DNA from: Thioalkalivibrio sp. ALJT
GTDB taxonomy: Bacteria; Pseudomonadota; Gammaproteobacteria; Ectothiorhodospirales; Ectothiorhodospiraceae
Assembly (NCBI RefSeq): GCF_000381825.1
Contig: NZ_KB907121.1
Coordinates: 268,001-332,000, forward strand
Direction: 5' to 3'
DNA: 64,000 nt
Shown here: in pieces, positions 25,289-33,667 of the stretch
Layout: every line of letters begins with the position of its first letter
Numbering within the stretch: the first letter of the stretch is position 1
The notes under the pieces: model-generated
Database searches by the model: none
Seen by the model: the letters and a program-made list of their open reading frames with translations, nothing else
What the model was told of the DNA's origin: nothing
Position numbers and translations under genes: made by a program

Positions 25289-25585
25289 GGAGACGCTGGT
25301 TTAATCGCACGTCCGCGCTCGAGTCGCTTTTGCGTGCGAACAAGGCGCGGTGACTGCCGTGCAGTCATTCTGCACAAGGGAGCCGCAACGCCGTGCGCAT
25401 GCAAAAGCGGCCGAGCCCCTGCTTTCAATGGCTTGTGGGGTTGGTGCCCCCCCCCGATTCTGGATGAATATGGCCCGATCCTGCGTTGCGCCGCTCGCGG
25501 GTAGAACCACTACCCGCTGCACGACGCGCCTTGTCTCTGAAAACAGGGGGCACCAACGCGGACGTGCGATTAAATCAGCGTCTCC
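25289..25585 (-). mobile_element. MITE-like element with 29-bp terminal inverted repeats (copy A)
   Basis: A 297-bp non-coding element bounded by 29-bp inverted repeats that differ at one position. The outer ends read GGAGACGCTG(G/A)TTTAATCGC. It is flanked on both sides by CTAA (25285-25288 and 25586-25589), a likely 4-bp target duplication. Its interior, read on the minus strand, matches the copy at 26556-26827 in long blocks such as GACAAGGCGCGT(C/G)GTGCAG, CGCAACGCAGGATCGGG and CCCTTGTGCAGAA. No transposase is encoded, so it would need one supplied elsewhere. Confidence 0.85.
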
Positions 25586-25653
25586 CTAATGCAGACGCCG
25601 GGGGAACACGGATCCTGCCTTGCAGGGCACCCCTCCGTCGCGGCGCAAACAAC

Positions 25654-25669
25654 TGTGAAGCACATCACA
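25654..25669 (+). promoter_or_regulatory. CRP/Vfr-type binding site
   Basis: TGTGA-AGCACA-TCACA is an exact match to the CRP core TGTGA-N6-TCACA. It lies upstream of the small-RNA candidate and could overlap or precede its promoter, as CRP does at the Spot 42 gene in E. coli. CRP, Vfr or another family member could bind. None is encoded in this window. Confidence 0.6.
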
Positions 25670-25699
25670 ACAAGATCCTGCACCCGGGGAACTTCTCCC

Positions 25700-25839
25700 C
25701 GCACGCAGCCTCTTAACAGACGAGCGCTCTAGCCCAGCGCGGCCCGCTTTCTCTCCCTGAGCGGGCAAAGGCCTCTACTCCCCCCCTGTAGAGAGGCCGA
25801 AACTTGCCCCGGCCCCTCCCCAGGCCGGGGCATTTTTTT
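25700..25839 (+). ncRNA. Candidate small RNA at the Spot 42/ErsA position
   Basis: Between the SCO gene and engB lies a stretch with no reading frame but strong secondary structure. It has a GCCCGCT/AGCGGGC hairpin (25740-25766), a GGCCTCTAC/GTAGAGAGGCC hairpin (about 25770-25799), and a perfect intrinsic terminator. In enterobacteria the Spot 42 RNA, and in pseudomonads ErsA, occupy the polA-engB interval. A CRP-type site stands upstream. The 5' end is not determined; 25700 is a rough guess. Confidence 0.45.
25806..25839 (+). terminator. Strong rho-independent terminator
   Basis: A perfect 9-bp stem (GCCCCGGCC and complement), an 8-base loop, then A and seven T residues. It points rightward although no plus-strand gene ends nearby other than SCO, 520 bases back. 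That supports a separate short transcript ending here. Confidence 0.9.
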
Positions 25840-25861
25840 GTCGGAAAGGCGTTGCCGGAAA

Positions 25862-26473
25862 TCACCCTTGCGCAGGCTGCAACCAGTCCGCAAGCAGGCC
25901 GCGCAAGTCCTCGACCCCCTGATTTTTCAGGGAGGAAAAGGTTTGCAGCGTGGCCTCGACGCCCATGGCCTCCAGCTCGCGCTGGGCACCATGCAGCTGG
26001 CGGTCCGCCTGTTGCCGCGAGAGCTTGTCGGCCTTGGTCAGCACGCAGTGCAGGTGGCAGCGATCCAGCGGCACCCAGTCCAGGAGCTGGCGATCGAGCT
26101 CGGTCAGAGGGCGCCGGATATCCATGATCAACACCAGCCCGCGCAGACAGCGACGGGCCCGGAGATAATCCCCGAGCAGCTGATCCCAGTGCTGGCGCTT
26201 GCCCGCCGAGACCTTCGCATAGCCGTACCCGGGGAGATCCACCAGACGCCAGTCCTCAGCCGGGGGCAGCGCAAACAGATTGATCTCCTGGGTGCGCCCC
26301 GGGGTGCGACCAACGCGCGCCAGCGCCTTGCGGTCACAGAGGCTGTTCAGCGCGCTGGACTTGCCGGCGTTGGAACGCCCGGCGAAGGCAATCTCGATGC
26401 CGTCATCGGGCGGCAGCTGCTCGACCCGGGCTACGCCCTTGATAAAGCCGGTCTCGCGAAAGCGGGGTTCCAT
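25862..26473 (-). CDS. engB: Ribosome biogenesis GTPase EngB (YihA/YsxC)
   Basis: Essential GTPase of 203 residues that helps assemble the large ribosomal subunit. G1 is GRSNAGKSS (residues 32-40), the switch region is GRTPGRTQEINLF, G3 is DLPGYGYAKV, and G4 is TKADKLS. The start codon gives the family's usual N-terminus, and AAGGAT lies upstream. It is convergent with the small-RNA candidate and divergent from cytochrome c4, with a MITE-like copy in the divergent gap. Confidence 0.96.
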   Translation of the reverse strand: MEPRFRETGFIKGVARVEQLPPDDGIEIAFAGRSNAGKSSALNSLCDRKALARVGRTPGRTQEINLFALPPAEDWRLVDLPGYGYAKVSAGKRQHWDQLLGDYLRARRCLRGLVLIMDIRRPLTELDRQLLDWVPLDRCHLHCVLTKADKLSRQQADRQLHGAQRELEAMGVEATLQTFSSLKNQGVEDLRGLLADWLQPAQG

Positions 26474-26555
26474 GGGCGGGGATCCTTGGCCGAGTACGGG
26501 GCTCGGGAAATTTTTGAGCGTAATTTAGCATTGTGCTATAAACTGCGCCGCTCAA

Positions 26556-26827
26556 GGAAATACGGGTCGGTCTATACCCTCGCGTCGGCATTTCGGGTTT
26601 TCCAGGACAAGGCGCGTGGTGCAGCGGGTACTGGTTCTGTCCACCCGTTGTGGATGGATTCGGGCGCAACGCAGGATCGGGGAACCCGGGGCGCCAATCT
26701 CAAAGATACTCGGGCGCCGTAACGGCATTGCGGTTCCCTTGTGCAGAAGGACTGCGCGGCGGTCACCGCGCCTTGGTCGCACGCTAAAGCGACGAAGCGG
26801 CGAGGGTGTACATTGACCCATGTTTCC
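26556..26827 (+). mobile_element. MITE-like dispersed repeat, copy B
   Basis: A 272-bp element whose ends are imperfect inverted repeats of about 28 bp (GGAAATACGGGTC at left; the complement of GGAAACATGGGTC at right). The interior is about as similar to copy A as the ends are diverged, in opposite orientation. No clear target duplication remains (TCAA at left, TTCA at right). It fills most of the gap between engB and cytochrome c4, and could influence the promoter of the latter. Confidence 0.7.
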
Positions 26828-26908
26828 TTCATGTTGATCGCCCTGCCATGGGGCACAAAGAACGGGTCGCGACCCGGCACGCATTTACAATGCAGGAGAT
26901 TCTCCGTC

Positions 26909-27532
26909 ATGAACTACAAGCTTTCCGCTCTCTTTGCTGCCCTGTCCGTATCCCTGCTGCTTCCGCTGTCGGCAGCCCAGGCGGGCGACCCCCAGCGCGG
27001 CCAGGAACTCTCCCAGTCCTGCGCAGCCTGCCACCAGGCAGACGGCAACAGCGTCAACCCGGAATGGCCCAAGCTTGCCGGCCAGCATCCGAAGTACACG
27101 GTCAAGCAGCTGCGTGACTTCAAGGCTGGCGAGAACCGCTACGATGCGCTGATGGCGGGCGAAGTCGCCAACCTGGACGAGCAGGACATGCGCGACCTGG
27201 CCGCCTTCTACGCCGAACAGGAAATCACCAGGGAAACCGCCGACGAAGACGTCGTTGAACGTGGAGAACAGATTTATCGCGGCGGCATCCCGTCGCAGAA
27301 CGTGGCCGCCTGCATCGCGTGCCACGGCCCGAACGGCAATGGCAACCCGGAGGCCATGTTCCCGGCGGTCGCCGGCCAGCACGCGCAGTACAGTGCTGAC
27401 CAGATGCGCCTCTTCCGCAGCGGCGAGCGCGCCAACGACAACGGCCGCATGATGCGCAATGTCGCGCGCAACATGTCCGATGCAGACATCGAGGCCGTGT
27501 CCCAGTACATGGCCGGCTTGCAGCCGAACTGA
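26909..27532 (+). CDS. Dihaem cytochrome c4
   Basis: Periplasmic dihaem electron carrier of 207 residues, likely donating to a terminal oxidase. A signal peptide (MNYKLSALFAALSVSLLLPL, cleaved after AQA) precedes two similar domains with haem motifs CAACH (38-42) and CIACH (135-139). The ATG at 26909 has AGGAGA nine bases upstream. The cluster engB, c4, ResB/CcsA is conserved in many gammaproteobacteria and links this gene to the biogenesis genes downstream. A perfect terminator follows. Confidence 0.95.
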   Translation: MNYKLSALFAALSVSLLLPLSAAQAGDPQRGQELSQSCAACHQADGNSVNPEWPKLAGQHPKYTVKQLRDFKAGENRYDALMAGEVANLDEQDMRDLAAFYAEQEITRETADEDVVERGEQIYRGGIPSQNVAACIACHGPNGNGNPEAMFPAVAGQHAQYSADQMRLFRSGERANDNGRMMRNVARNMSDADIEAVSQYMAGLQPN

Positions 27533-27580
27533 TTCGGCCCTGAAGTGCGCCGCGCAGGATTGCGGCGCCTGCAGCCAGGG

Positions 27581-27607
27581 AAGGGGCGGCCTCGGCCGCC
27601 CCTTTTT
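27581..27607 (+). terminator. Terminator of cytochrome c4
   Basis: Stem AAGGGGCGGC with its complement around a CTCG loop, followed by five T residues, 48 bases after the cytochrome stop. Confidence 0.93.
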
Positions 27608-27741
27608 ATTGGGCGAACAAAAAGCGAATCAGCCGAGCCTGGAATGCCGGACCGGACGGGGGCGTCATGATGAAGCACGGTGAACTCGACAGCGCGCGGT
27701 CGGTCCATGCAGGACTGCCTAACGCCCGTGCTGTTTATCTT

Positions 27742-28029
27742 GGAAATTGAACCGTAGACGCCGTGCTTCGCATAGTCCGGCGGTCAGGGAAGCTGTGATT
27801 CATGCAATAACCCGCGCGTTGTGACTGGCTGCGGGGCACTGCAAAGCCCCCCCGGGGGAACCCGCCCCCACACGCTACTCACGCAGGGAGCTGGTCAGCC
27901 GTCCTTGAAAGAAGACGCACACACGGATGGGATTTTCCTTGGGCAGAAAACCGCACGGCAGTCACGGCGCATTGGTCGCACATACAAGGCGGCCCAAGCG
28001 CAAAATGCATACATGAGTCGGGGTTTCCC
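27742..28029 (+). repeat. Degenerate dispersed repeat, copy D
   Basis: The right half (27930-28029) matches copies A and B: TTCCTTGGGCAGAAAACCGCACGGCAGTCACGGCG... corresponds to the TTCCCTTGTGCAGAAGGACTGC... block. The right end GGGTTTCCC resembles their termini. The left end (GGAAATTG) is assigned only by similarity of length. The copy ends 16 bases before the resB start. The remaining gap from 27608 shows no other feature except a 15-mer shared with 56843-56857. Confidence 0.45.
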
Positions 28030-28045
28030 TTAAGCAGGTTTCAGA

Positions 28046-30112
28046 ATGTCGAATAACGAACAGGCCGCTGGCACCCCTCCCGCATCCCGCCCGAAGGCCG
28101 CGCGCCAGCCACGGCGAACCCGCGTCATCGTCGATTTCATGGGCTCGATGAGCCTGGCGATCACACTGCTGGTGGCCCTCGCCATTGCGTCGGTGATCGG
28201 CACTGTCCTGGTGCAAAACGAGCCCTACACCGAATACCTGATGGACTATGGCCCGTTCTGGCACGAGATCTTTGCCGGCATGGGGCTGTACCAGGTTTAT
28301 TCCGCCACCTGGTTCGTGCTGGTGGTAGCGTTCCTGGTGATCTCGACCTCGTTCTGTGTGTATCGCCAGACCCCGGGCCTGCTCAAGGACCTCCGCCGTT
28401 ACAACACGCAGGTCAAGGAAAAGTCGCTGCGTGCGTTCAATTCCTCCGCCACGGCGGACCTGGACCAGTCCCGGGACGAATTCCTTAAACATGCACACAA
28501 GGTCCTGAAGGCGCAGGGCTTTCGGGCCCGTGAGAAAAGCCATGACGGGCATACCGTGATTGCGGCGATGCGCGGGCGCTGGAACCGCATGGGTTACCTG
28601 CTCACCCATGTCGGCATCGTGGTGATCTGCGTGGGCGCGCTGGCCGATGGCCCCACCCTGCTGAAGCTCAACGAATGGCTCGGAAATATCGAGATCGAGA
28701 CACGCAGCGTGCCGATCTCCGAGGTGCCGCGCTCGGCCTGGGCACCGAAAAGCAACCCGTCCTTCCGCGGCTCGGTGGAGATCCCCGAGGGCGCGTCGGC
28801 AAACGTGGTCTTCCTGCCCATGCGGGAAGGCTACTTCGTTCAGCCATTGCCATTCCGGGTCGAACTGGAGGAATTCCGCATCGAGCGCTTCTCCACCGGC
28901 ACCGAGAGCTCGTACGAATCCGACCTGATCATCCATGACCCGAACCGGGACGAGCCCCTGCACCACACGATCTCGGTCAACCACCCGCTGATCTACAACG
29001 GCTACGCGATCTATCAGGCCAGCTTCGCCGATGGCGGCACCCGGCTGGATATCGACGCGATCCCGTTGGGTGCCGAGGCCCTGCGGGAGCTCGAGATCCC
29101 GGGGCGCGTGTTCCAGGAGATGGAGGTCCCGACCCCCGATGGCGATACCCGCATCATCGAGTTCATCAACTTCCAGCTGGAGAACGTGGTTCCGCTACTC
29201 GACGAGGATGGCGTGCGCGAGAACCGGCATATGGGCCCGAGCTTCGACTTCCGCCTGATGGACCGTACCGGCCACGGGTTGTACTACCGCAACTACAAAC
29301 ACCCGGCCCTGCAGGAAGGCGCGATGTATTTCCTCAGCGGCGTGCGCGAAAGCCCGGCGGACGAATTCCACTACCTGTTCCTGCCGGCCGATGCCAACGA
29401 CTCGCTGGAGCGCTTCCGCACCTACCTGGCCATGCTGCACAACGCGGAGGTGCGCACGGCGATTGCACGCCAGGTTGCGCGTGACGACGACACGGTACCG
29501 GACGAACAAACGCAAGCCATCGCCACCACCACCGCTGAACTGATGGGCCTGTTCGCCCGGGGTGGCTACATGGCCGTGCACGAAGAGATCGAGCGCCGCG
29601 TGCCGGCTGAACGGGTCGAGGAAGTACGCGACCTGATGATCCGCATCCTGCACGCAGGACTCCAGGGCCTTTATATGGAAGTCCTGCAGGACGAAGGCGT
29701 GGTCTCGATCCAGGAGGAAGAGCAGCGCTTCCTGGAGGACACGATCTCGGCGATCAATGCCATCAGCCTTTATCAATCGCCGTTCTTCTTCCACCTGACG
29801 GACTTCGAACACCGTGAGGCCTCGGGCCTGCAGATCGCCCGCGCCCCCGGACAGAGCACGGTCTATACCGGCAGCGTGATGCTGATTGTCGGAATCTTCC
29901 TGCTGTTCTACGTGTCTTATCAGCGCCTGTGGATCATGGCGCGGCGACAGCAGGACGGCACGGGCACTCACGTGGTGATGGCCGGCACCAGCAACCGCCA
30001 TCAAGTGGAATTCGAAGAGCGTTTCGCGCATCTTAAGCAGTGGATCATTGAGCAAAAGCCGGTCGATGCCGCCAGCGGCAACACCCATGCGTCCAACAAC
30101 AAGAACGACTAG
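28046..30112 (+). CDS. resB: Cytochrome c biogenesis protein ResB (Ccs1)
   Basis: System II haem-ligation membrane protein of 688 residues. It partners CcsA to move haem to the periplasm and attach it to apocytochromes. It has three N-terminal membrane helices (about 36-60, 90-115, 180-200). A large periplasmic domain follows, with ResB motifs such as LIYNGYAIYQASFADGG. The last membrane helix is near residue 610 (VYTGSVMLIVGIFLLFYVSYQRLW). The ribosome site is weak. It leads an operon with ccsA and dsbA and follows cytochrome c4, a likely client. Confidence 0.94.
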   Translation: MSNNEQAAGTPPASRPKAARQPRRTRVIVDFMGSMSLAITLLVALAIASVIGTVLVQNEPYTEYLMDYGPFWHEIFAGMGLYQVYSATWFVLVVAFLVISTSFCVYRQTPGLLKDLRRYNTQVKEKSLRAFNSSATADLDQSRDEFLKHAHKVLKAQGFRAREKSHDGHTVIAAMRGRWNRMGYLLTHVGIVVICVGALADGPTLLKLNEWLGNIEIETRSVPISEVPRSAWAPKSNPSFRGSVEIPEGASANVVFLPMREGYFVQPLPFRVELEEFRIERFSTGTESSYESDLIIHDPNRDEPLHHTISVNHPLIYNGYAIYQASFADGGTRLDIDAIPLGAEALRELEIPGRVFQEMEVPTPDGDTRIIEFINFQLENVVPLLDEDGVRENRHMGPSFDFRLMDRTGHGLYYRNYKHPALQEGAMYFLSGVRESPADEFHYLFLPADANDSLERFRTYLAMLHNAEVRTAIARQVARDDDTVPDEQTQAIATTTAELMGLFARGGYMAVHEEIERRVPAERVEEVRDLMIRILHAGLQGLYMEVLQDEGVVSIQEEEQRFLEDTISAINAISLYQSPFFFHLTDFEHREASGLQIARAPGQSTVYTGSVMLIVGIFLLFYVSYQRLWIMARRQQDGTGTHVVMAGTSNRHQVEFEERFAHLKQWIIEQKPVDAASGNTHASNNKND

Positions 30113-30138
30113 AAGCTAGGCAGTCGAAGGAGCACCCT

Positions 30139-31311
30139 ATGTCCGTCCCCCACGAGGCCCTGGATTTCGAACGGCCCGGCATCTTGCGGCGCATCCAGCC
30201 GCGCGACTGGGCGTATATCGCCCTGACCATTGCGGTCGGTCTGATCGCGCACTGGCAGTACGGCCACATGATGGACCGCTACGACACCGGCGGACTGATC
30301 CTCGCGGTCGCCCTCAGCGCCTGGATGGGCTGGTTCTGGCGCCCGTGGCAGGCCTTCTCGATCATTGTCGGGGCCCTCGCACTGTTCGGTATCTGGATGT
30401 ACGGCGACGATCTTGCCCGCGGGAGCACCAACTTCTGGCTGAACTACGTCGGTTCGGGCCAGGCCGGTGTGATGTGGATGAGCGTCTTCCTGTACCTCTC
30501 CACCGTCGCGTACGTCACCGGGCTGTTCAGCCGCTCCGACTTCCCCACCCGGGTCGGCGGCGCGTTCGCCTGGATCGGTGCCGGCGCCGGGCTGATGGCC
30601 CTGCTGGTGCGCTGGCGCGAGATCTACCTGACCGATCCGACCTGGGGCTATATCCCGGTCGCCAACCTGTACGAGGTCTTCATCCTGCTGGCCGCGCTGA
30701 CCACGCTGATGTACCTCTACTACGAGAGCCGCACCGGCCAGCGCACCATGGGCGCGTTCGTGATGCTCGTGATCGCCGCGTCGGTTACCTTCCTGCTGTG
30801 GTACATGTGGGACCGCCAGGCACACGAGATCGAGCCGCTGGTTCCCGCTCTGAACAGCTGGTGGATGAAGATCCACGTGCCCACCAACTTTGTCGGCTAC
30901 GGCGGCTTCGCCATCGCCGCCATGCTGGGGGTGGCCTACCTGGTCAAGCACCGGCTGGAACGCACCCGCCCTGACGCCGCCATCACCCAGCGCATCCCGA
31001 GCAAGGAAGCCCTGGACAGCGTGATGTACAAGGCCATCGCGATCGGGTTCGCCTTCTTCACCATCGCCACCGTACTCGGCGCGATGTGGGCCGCCGAGGC
31101 CTGGGGCGGCTACTGGACCTGGGATCCGAAGGAGACCTGGAGCCTGATCCTCTGGCTGACCTACGCGGCCTGGCTGCACATGCGCTTTACCAAGGGCTGG
31201 CGCGGGCCGGTCATGGCCTGGTGGGCGATCATTGGCCTGTTCGTGACCACCTTTACCTTCCTGGGCGTGAACATGTTCCTGTCCGGCCTGCATTCCTACG
31301 GAGAGCTGTAA
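30139..31311 (+). CDS. ccsA: Cytochrome c biogenesis protein CcsA (ResC/CcsB)
   Basis: Haem-handling integral membrane protein of 390 residues, partner of ResB. The haem-binding WWD-type motif WGGYWTWDPKETW is near residues 322-334, and multiple hydrophobic helices with conserved histidines flank it. The start has an AAGGAG ribosome site 26 bases after the ResB stop. The stop codon is immediately followed by the dsbA start, so the three genes are surely co-transcribed. Confidence 0.95.
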   Translation: MSVPHEALDFERPGILRRIQPRDWAYIALTIAVGLIAHWQYGHMMDRYDTGGLILAVALSAWMGWFWRPWQAFSIIVGALALFGIWMYGDDLARGSTNFWLNYVGSGQAGVMWMSVFLYLSTVAYVTGLFSRSDFPTRVGGAFAWIGAGAGLMALLVRWREIYLTDPTWGYIPVANLYEVFILLAALTTLMYLYYESRTGQRTMGAFVMLVIAASVTFLLWYMWDRQAHEIEPLVPALNSWWMKIHVPTNFVGYGGFAIAAMLGVAYLVKHRLERTRPDAAITQRIPSKEALDSVMYKAIAIGFAFFTIATVLGAMWAAEAWGGYWTWDPKETWSLILWLTYAAWLHMRFTKGWRGPVMAWWAIIGLFVTTFTFLGVNMFLSGLHSYGEL

Positions 31312-31944
31312 ATGAAACGTCGTGAGTTCATGGGCGCCGTCGGCGGCGCCGGCCTGCTCCTCGCAACCGGAACCTCCCTTGCGGCCCCGTTCCGGGAGGG
31401 GCGGCACTACCGTGCGATCCAACCCCCGCTGGATACCGGTCTGGAAGACGGCAAGATTCGGGTGGTCGAGGTGTTCTGGTATGGCTGCCCCCACTGCTAC
31501 AACTTCGAACCCAAGGTCCAGGCCTGGAAGCCCGGCCTGGCGGACGATGTCCAGTTCGAGTACCTGCCGGCACCGATGAACGATGTCTGGGCCCTGCACG
31601 CTCGGGTGTTCTACGCCGCCAAAAAGCTGGGCGTGCTGGATGAAGTGCACCAGCCGTTCTATGACGCCATTCACGACCAGGGCCGCCAGCTGCGCTCCGA
31701 AGGCGCCATCCTGCGTTTCATCAACCAGCGTGGCCTGGACGCCGACGAATTCCGCGAGACCATGCGCTCCGACTCGGTACGGCGGCAGATCGTCACCGCT
31801 ACCGAGGCCGTGCAAGGGTACGGCGTCAGCGGTGTGCCCACCCTGGTCATCAATGGCGAAGCGATCGTCTCCTCCAGCATGGCCGGGGGTCACGACGAGA
31901 TGCTGGAGGTTGCCGATTTCCTGATTGACCGTGCTCGCAGCTAA
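31312..31944 (+). CDS. dsbA: DsbA-type thiol:disulfide interchange protein
   Basis: Periplasmic disulfide oxidoreductase of 210 residues. The thioredoxin motif is C59-P-H-C62 (WYGCPHCYNFEP), the classic DsbA sequence, and the cis-proline loop is VSGVPTLVING. The N-terminus MKRREFMGAVGGAGLLLA resembles a Tat-type signal with RRxFM, though Sec export is possible. It begins right at the CcsA stop. In System II organisms such a protein shapes the haem-binding cysteines of cytochromes, so the context supports a role in cytochrome c maturation as well as general folding. Confidence 0.94.
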   Translation: MKRREFMGAVGGAGLLLATGTSLAAPFREGRHYRAIQPPLDTGLEDGKIRVVEVFWYGCPHCYNFEPKVQAWKPGLADDVQFEYLPAPMNDVWALHARVFYAAKKLGVLDEVHQPFYDAIHDQGRQLRSEGAILRFINQRGLDADEFRETMRSDSVRRQIVTATEAVQGYGVSGVPTLVINGEAIVSSSMAGGHDEMLEVADFLIDRARS

Positions 31945-31961
31945 CGGACATGCGCGACATG

Positions 31962-31981
31962 CGCCCCGGCCCGCCGGGGCG
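31962..31981 (+). terminator. Hairpin between dsbA and acetolactate synthase genes
   Basis: CGCCCCGG-CCCG-CCGGGGCG forms a stable 8-bp stem 17 bases after the dsbA stop and 8 bases before the next start codon. There is no T-run. It may attenuate transcription or limit ribosome access to the next gene, which has no clear ribosome site. Confidence 0.4.
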
Positions 31982-31989
31982 TCTTCGGC

Positions 31990-33630
31990 ATGAGCACGCC
32001 AACCACCGCCCAGCGCCTGGTCGAGTGCCTTGAGCAGGAGGGCGCTGACCGCATCTTCGGCCTCCCGGGCGAGGAGAACATGGCCGTTCTCGACGCCCTG
32101 GCCGATTCCTCCATCGAGTTCGTTACCACGCGCCACGAACAGGGTGCCGCCTTCATGGCCGACGTCCACGGACGTCTTTCGGGCAAGGCCGGCGTCTGCC
32201 TGGCGACCCTGGGTCCCGGTGCGACCAATCTGATCACCGGCGTCGCCGATGCCAACATGGATCACGCACCACTGGTGGCGATTGCCGGCCAGGCCAGCAC
32301 TCACCGGCTGCACAAGGAGTCGCACCAGGTCCTCGACCTGAAAGGCCTGTTCCAGCCGATCACCAAGTACAGCTCCAGCGTGGTTGAGCCGGAGATCCTC
32401 CCGGAGGTGGTGCGCAAGGCCTTCAAGTGGGCGGAAGGCGGCAAACCCGGCGCCAGCTTTATCGAGCTGCCGGAGAATGTCGCATCCCTGCCCTGCCCCA
32501 ATCGGCCCCTGCCGGTGCATGCCGGTCCGGAGGCGGTACCGGCGGATGCCTCCATCGCGGCGGCGGCCCGACTCCTGAACGAAGCCCGCCACCCCCTGAT
32601 CCTGGCCGGGAACGGCGTCATCCGGTCCGGCGCCAGCGGCGCTCTCGGGCATCTCGCCAGTGCCCTGAACATCCCGGTCGCCAACACCTTCATGGCCAAG
32701 GGCGTACTGCCCTTCCGGCATCCGCTGGCGCTGGGTTCGGTCGGGCTGCAAAGCCAGGACTTCGTGAACTTCGGGTTCCACAAGGCCGATGTGGTCGTCT
32801 GCATTGGCTACGACTTGGTCGAGTATCCACCGAGCTTCTGGCACCCCGATGGCGACCGCATCCTGATCCACATCGACTCGGCACCGGCCGAGATCGATGA
32901 TCACTACAACGTGACCGCCGAGGTACTGGGCGACCTGACAACCTGCCTGCACCGCCTGGCGGAGCAGGCCACCCCGCGCGAGGAGACGGTCCTGCGGCCG
33001 CTGCGCCAGAGCCTGATCGAGGACATGAACGAGCACCGCGACGACACCCAGGTACCGCTGAAGCCACAAAAGCTGATCTGGGACCTGCGCACCGCGGCGG
33101 ATCTCGACGCGATCATGATCACCGATGTCGGTGCTCACAAGCTCTGGATGGCGCGCATGTTCCGCTGCGAGCTGCCCAATACCTGTCTGATCTCCAACGG
33201 ATTCGCCAGCATGGGCATCGCCCTGCCCGGCGCCATTGCCGCCGCCACACTGTACCCGGAACGTCAGGTTGTGGCCGTGACCGGCGATGCCGGGTTCCTG
33301 ATGAACGTGCAGGAACTGGAGACCGCCGTTCGCCTGGGGCTCAATTTTGTTGTCCTGATCTGGAACGACAACGCCTACGGCCTGATCGAGTGGAAACAGG
33401 TACGTGAATACGGGCGCAAGGCCTTTGTGGAGTTCGGGAACCCCGATTTCGTCCAGCTGGCGCAATCCTTCGGTGCCCGGGGCGTACGCATCGAACCGGG
33501 CGACAGCCTGGAGCAGGCCCTGCGCGAGTCCCTGGCGCAGCCGGGTGTCACTGTCATCGACTGCCCGGTGGATTACAGCGAGAACCTGAAACTGACGGAA
33601 CGTTTGGGCGAACTCGTGTGTCCATTCTGA
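31990..33630 (+). CDS. alsS: Acetolactate synthase, catabolic AlsS type
   Basis: Thiamine diphosphate enzyme of 546 residues that would condense two pyruvates to acetolactate. E50 in TTRHEQGAAF activates the cofactor. The ThDP/Mg motif runs from GDAGF (residue 432) to NDNAYG. The sequence RHEQGAAFMADVHGRLSGKAGVCLATLGPGATNLITGVADANMD-type region follows AlsS rather than the FAD-dependent IlvB group, and no IlvN small subunit is nearby. The only start with the correct N-terminus lies just after a hairpin, with poor ribosome-site sequence. Its role in an autotroph is unclear: overflow metabolism, pH balance or a backup for branched amino acids. Confidence 0.85.
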   Translation: MSTPTTAQRLVECLEQEGADRIFGLPGEENMAVLDALADSSIEFVTTRHEQGAAFMADVHGRLSGKAGVCLATLGPGATNLITGVADANMDHAPLVAIAGQASTHRLHKESHQVLDLKGLFQPITKYSSSVVEPEILPEVVRKAFKWAEGGKPGASFIELPENVASLPCPNRPLPVHAGPEAVPADASIAAAARLLNEARHPLILAGNGVIRSGASGALGHLASALNIPVANTFMAKGVLPFRHPLALGSVGLQSQDFVNFGFHKADVVVCIGYDLVEYPPSFWHPDGDRILIHIDSAPAEIDDHYNVTAEVLGDLTTCLHRLAEQATPREETVLRPLRQSLIEDMNEHRDDTQVPLKPQKLIWDLRTAADLDAIMITDVGAHKLWMARMFRCELPNTCLISNGFASMGIALPGAIAAATLYPERQVVAVTGDAGFLMNVQELETAVRLGLNFVVLIWNDNAYGLIEWKQVREYGRKAFVEFGNPDFVQLAQSFGARGVRIEPGDSLEQALRESLAQPGVTVIDCPVDYSENLKLTERLGELVCPF

Positions 33631-33667
33631 GCAGAAGGACTGTCCCCTCTCCAGGAGCATTGCCGCG

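Noticed and set aside
26886-26891. TACAAT as a -10 for cytochrome c4
   Set aside because: The predicted start would fall on the ribosome site, 11 bases before the ATG, and no -35 is present.
30109-33660. Long minus-strand open frame of about 1180 codons
   Set aside because: It lies opposite ccsA, dsbA and alsS, all with recognisable motifs. The translation is low-complexity and rich in His, Gly and Val, without any family motif.
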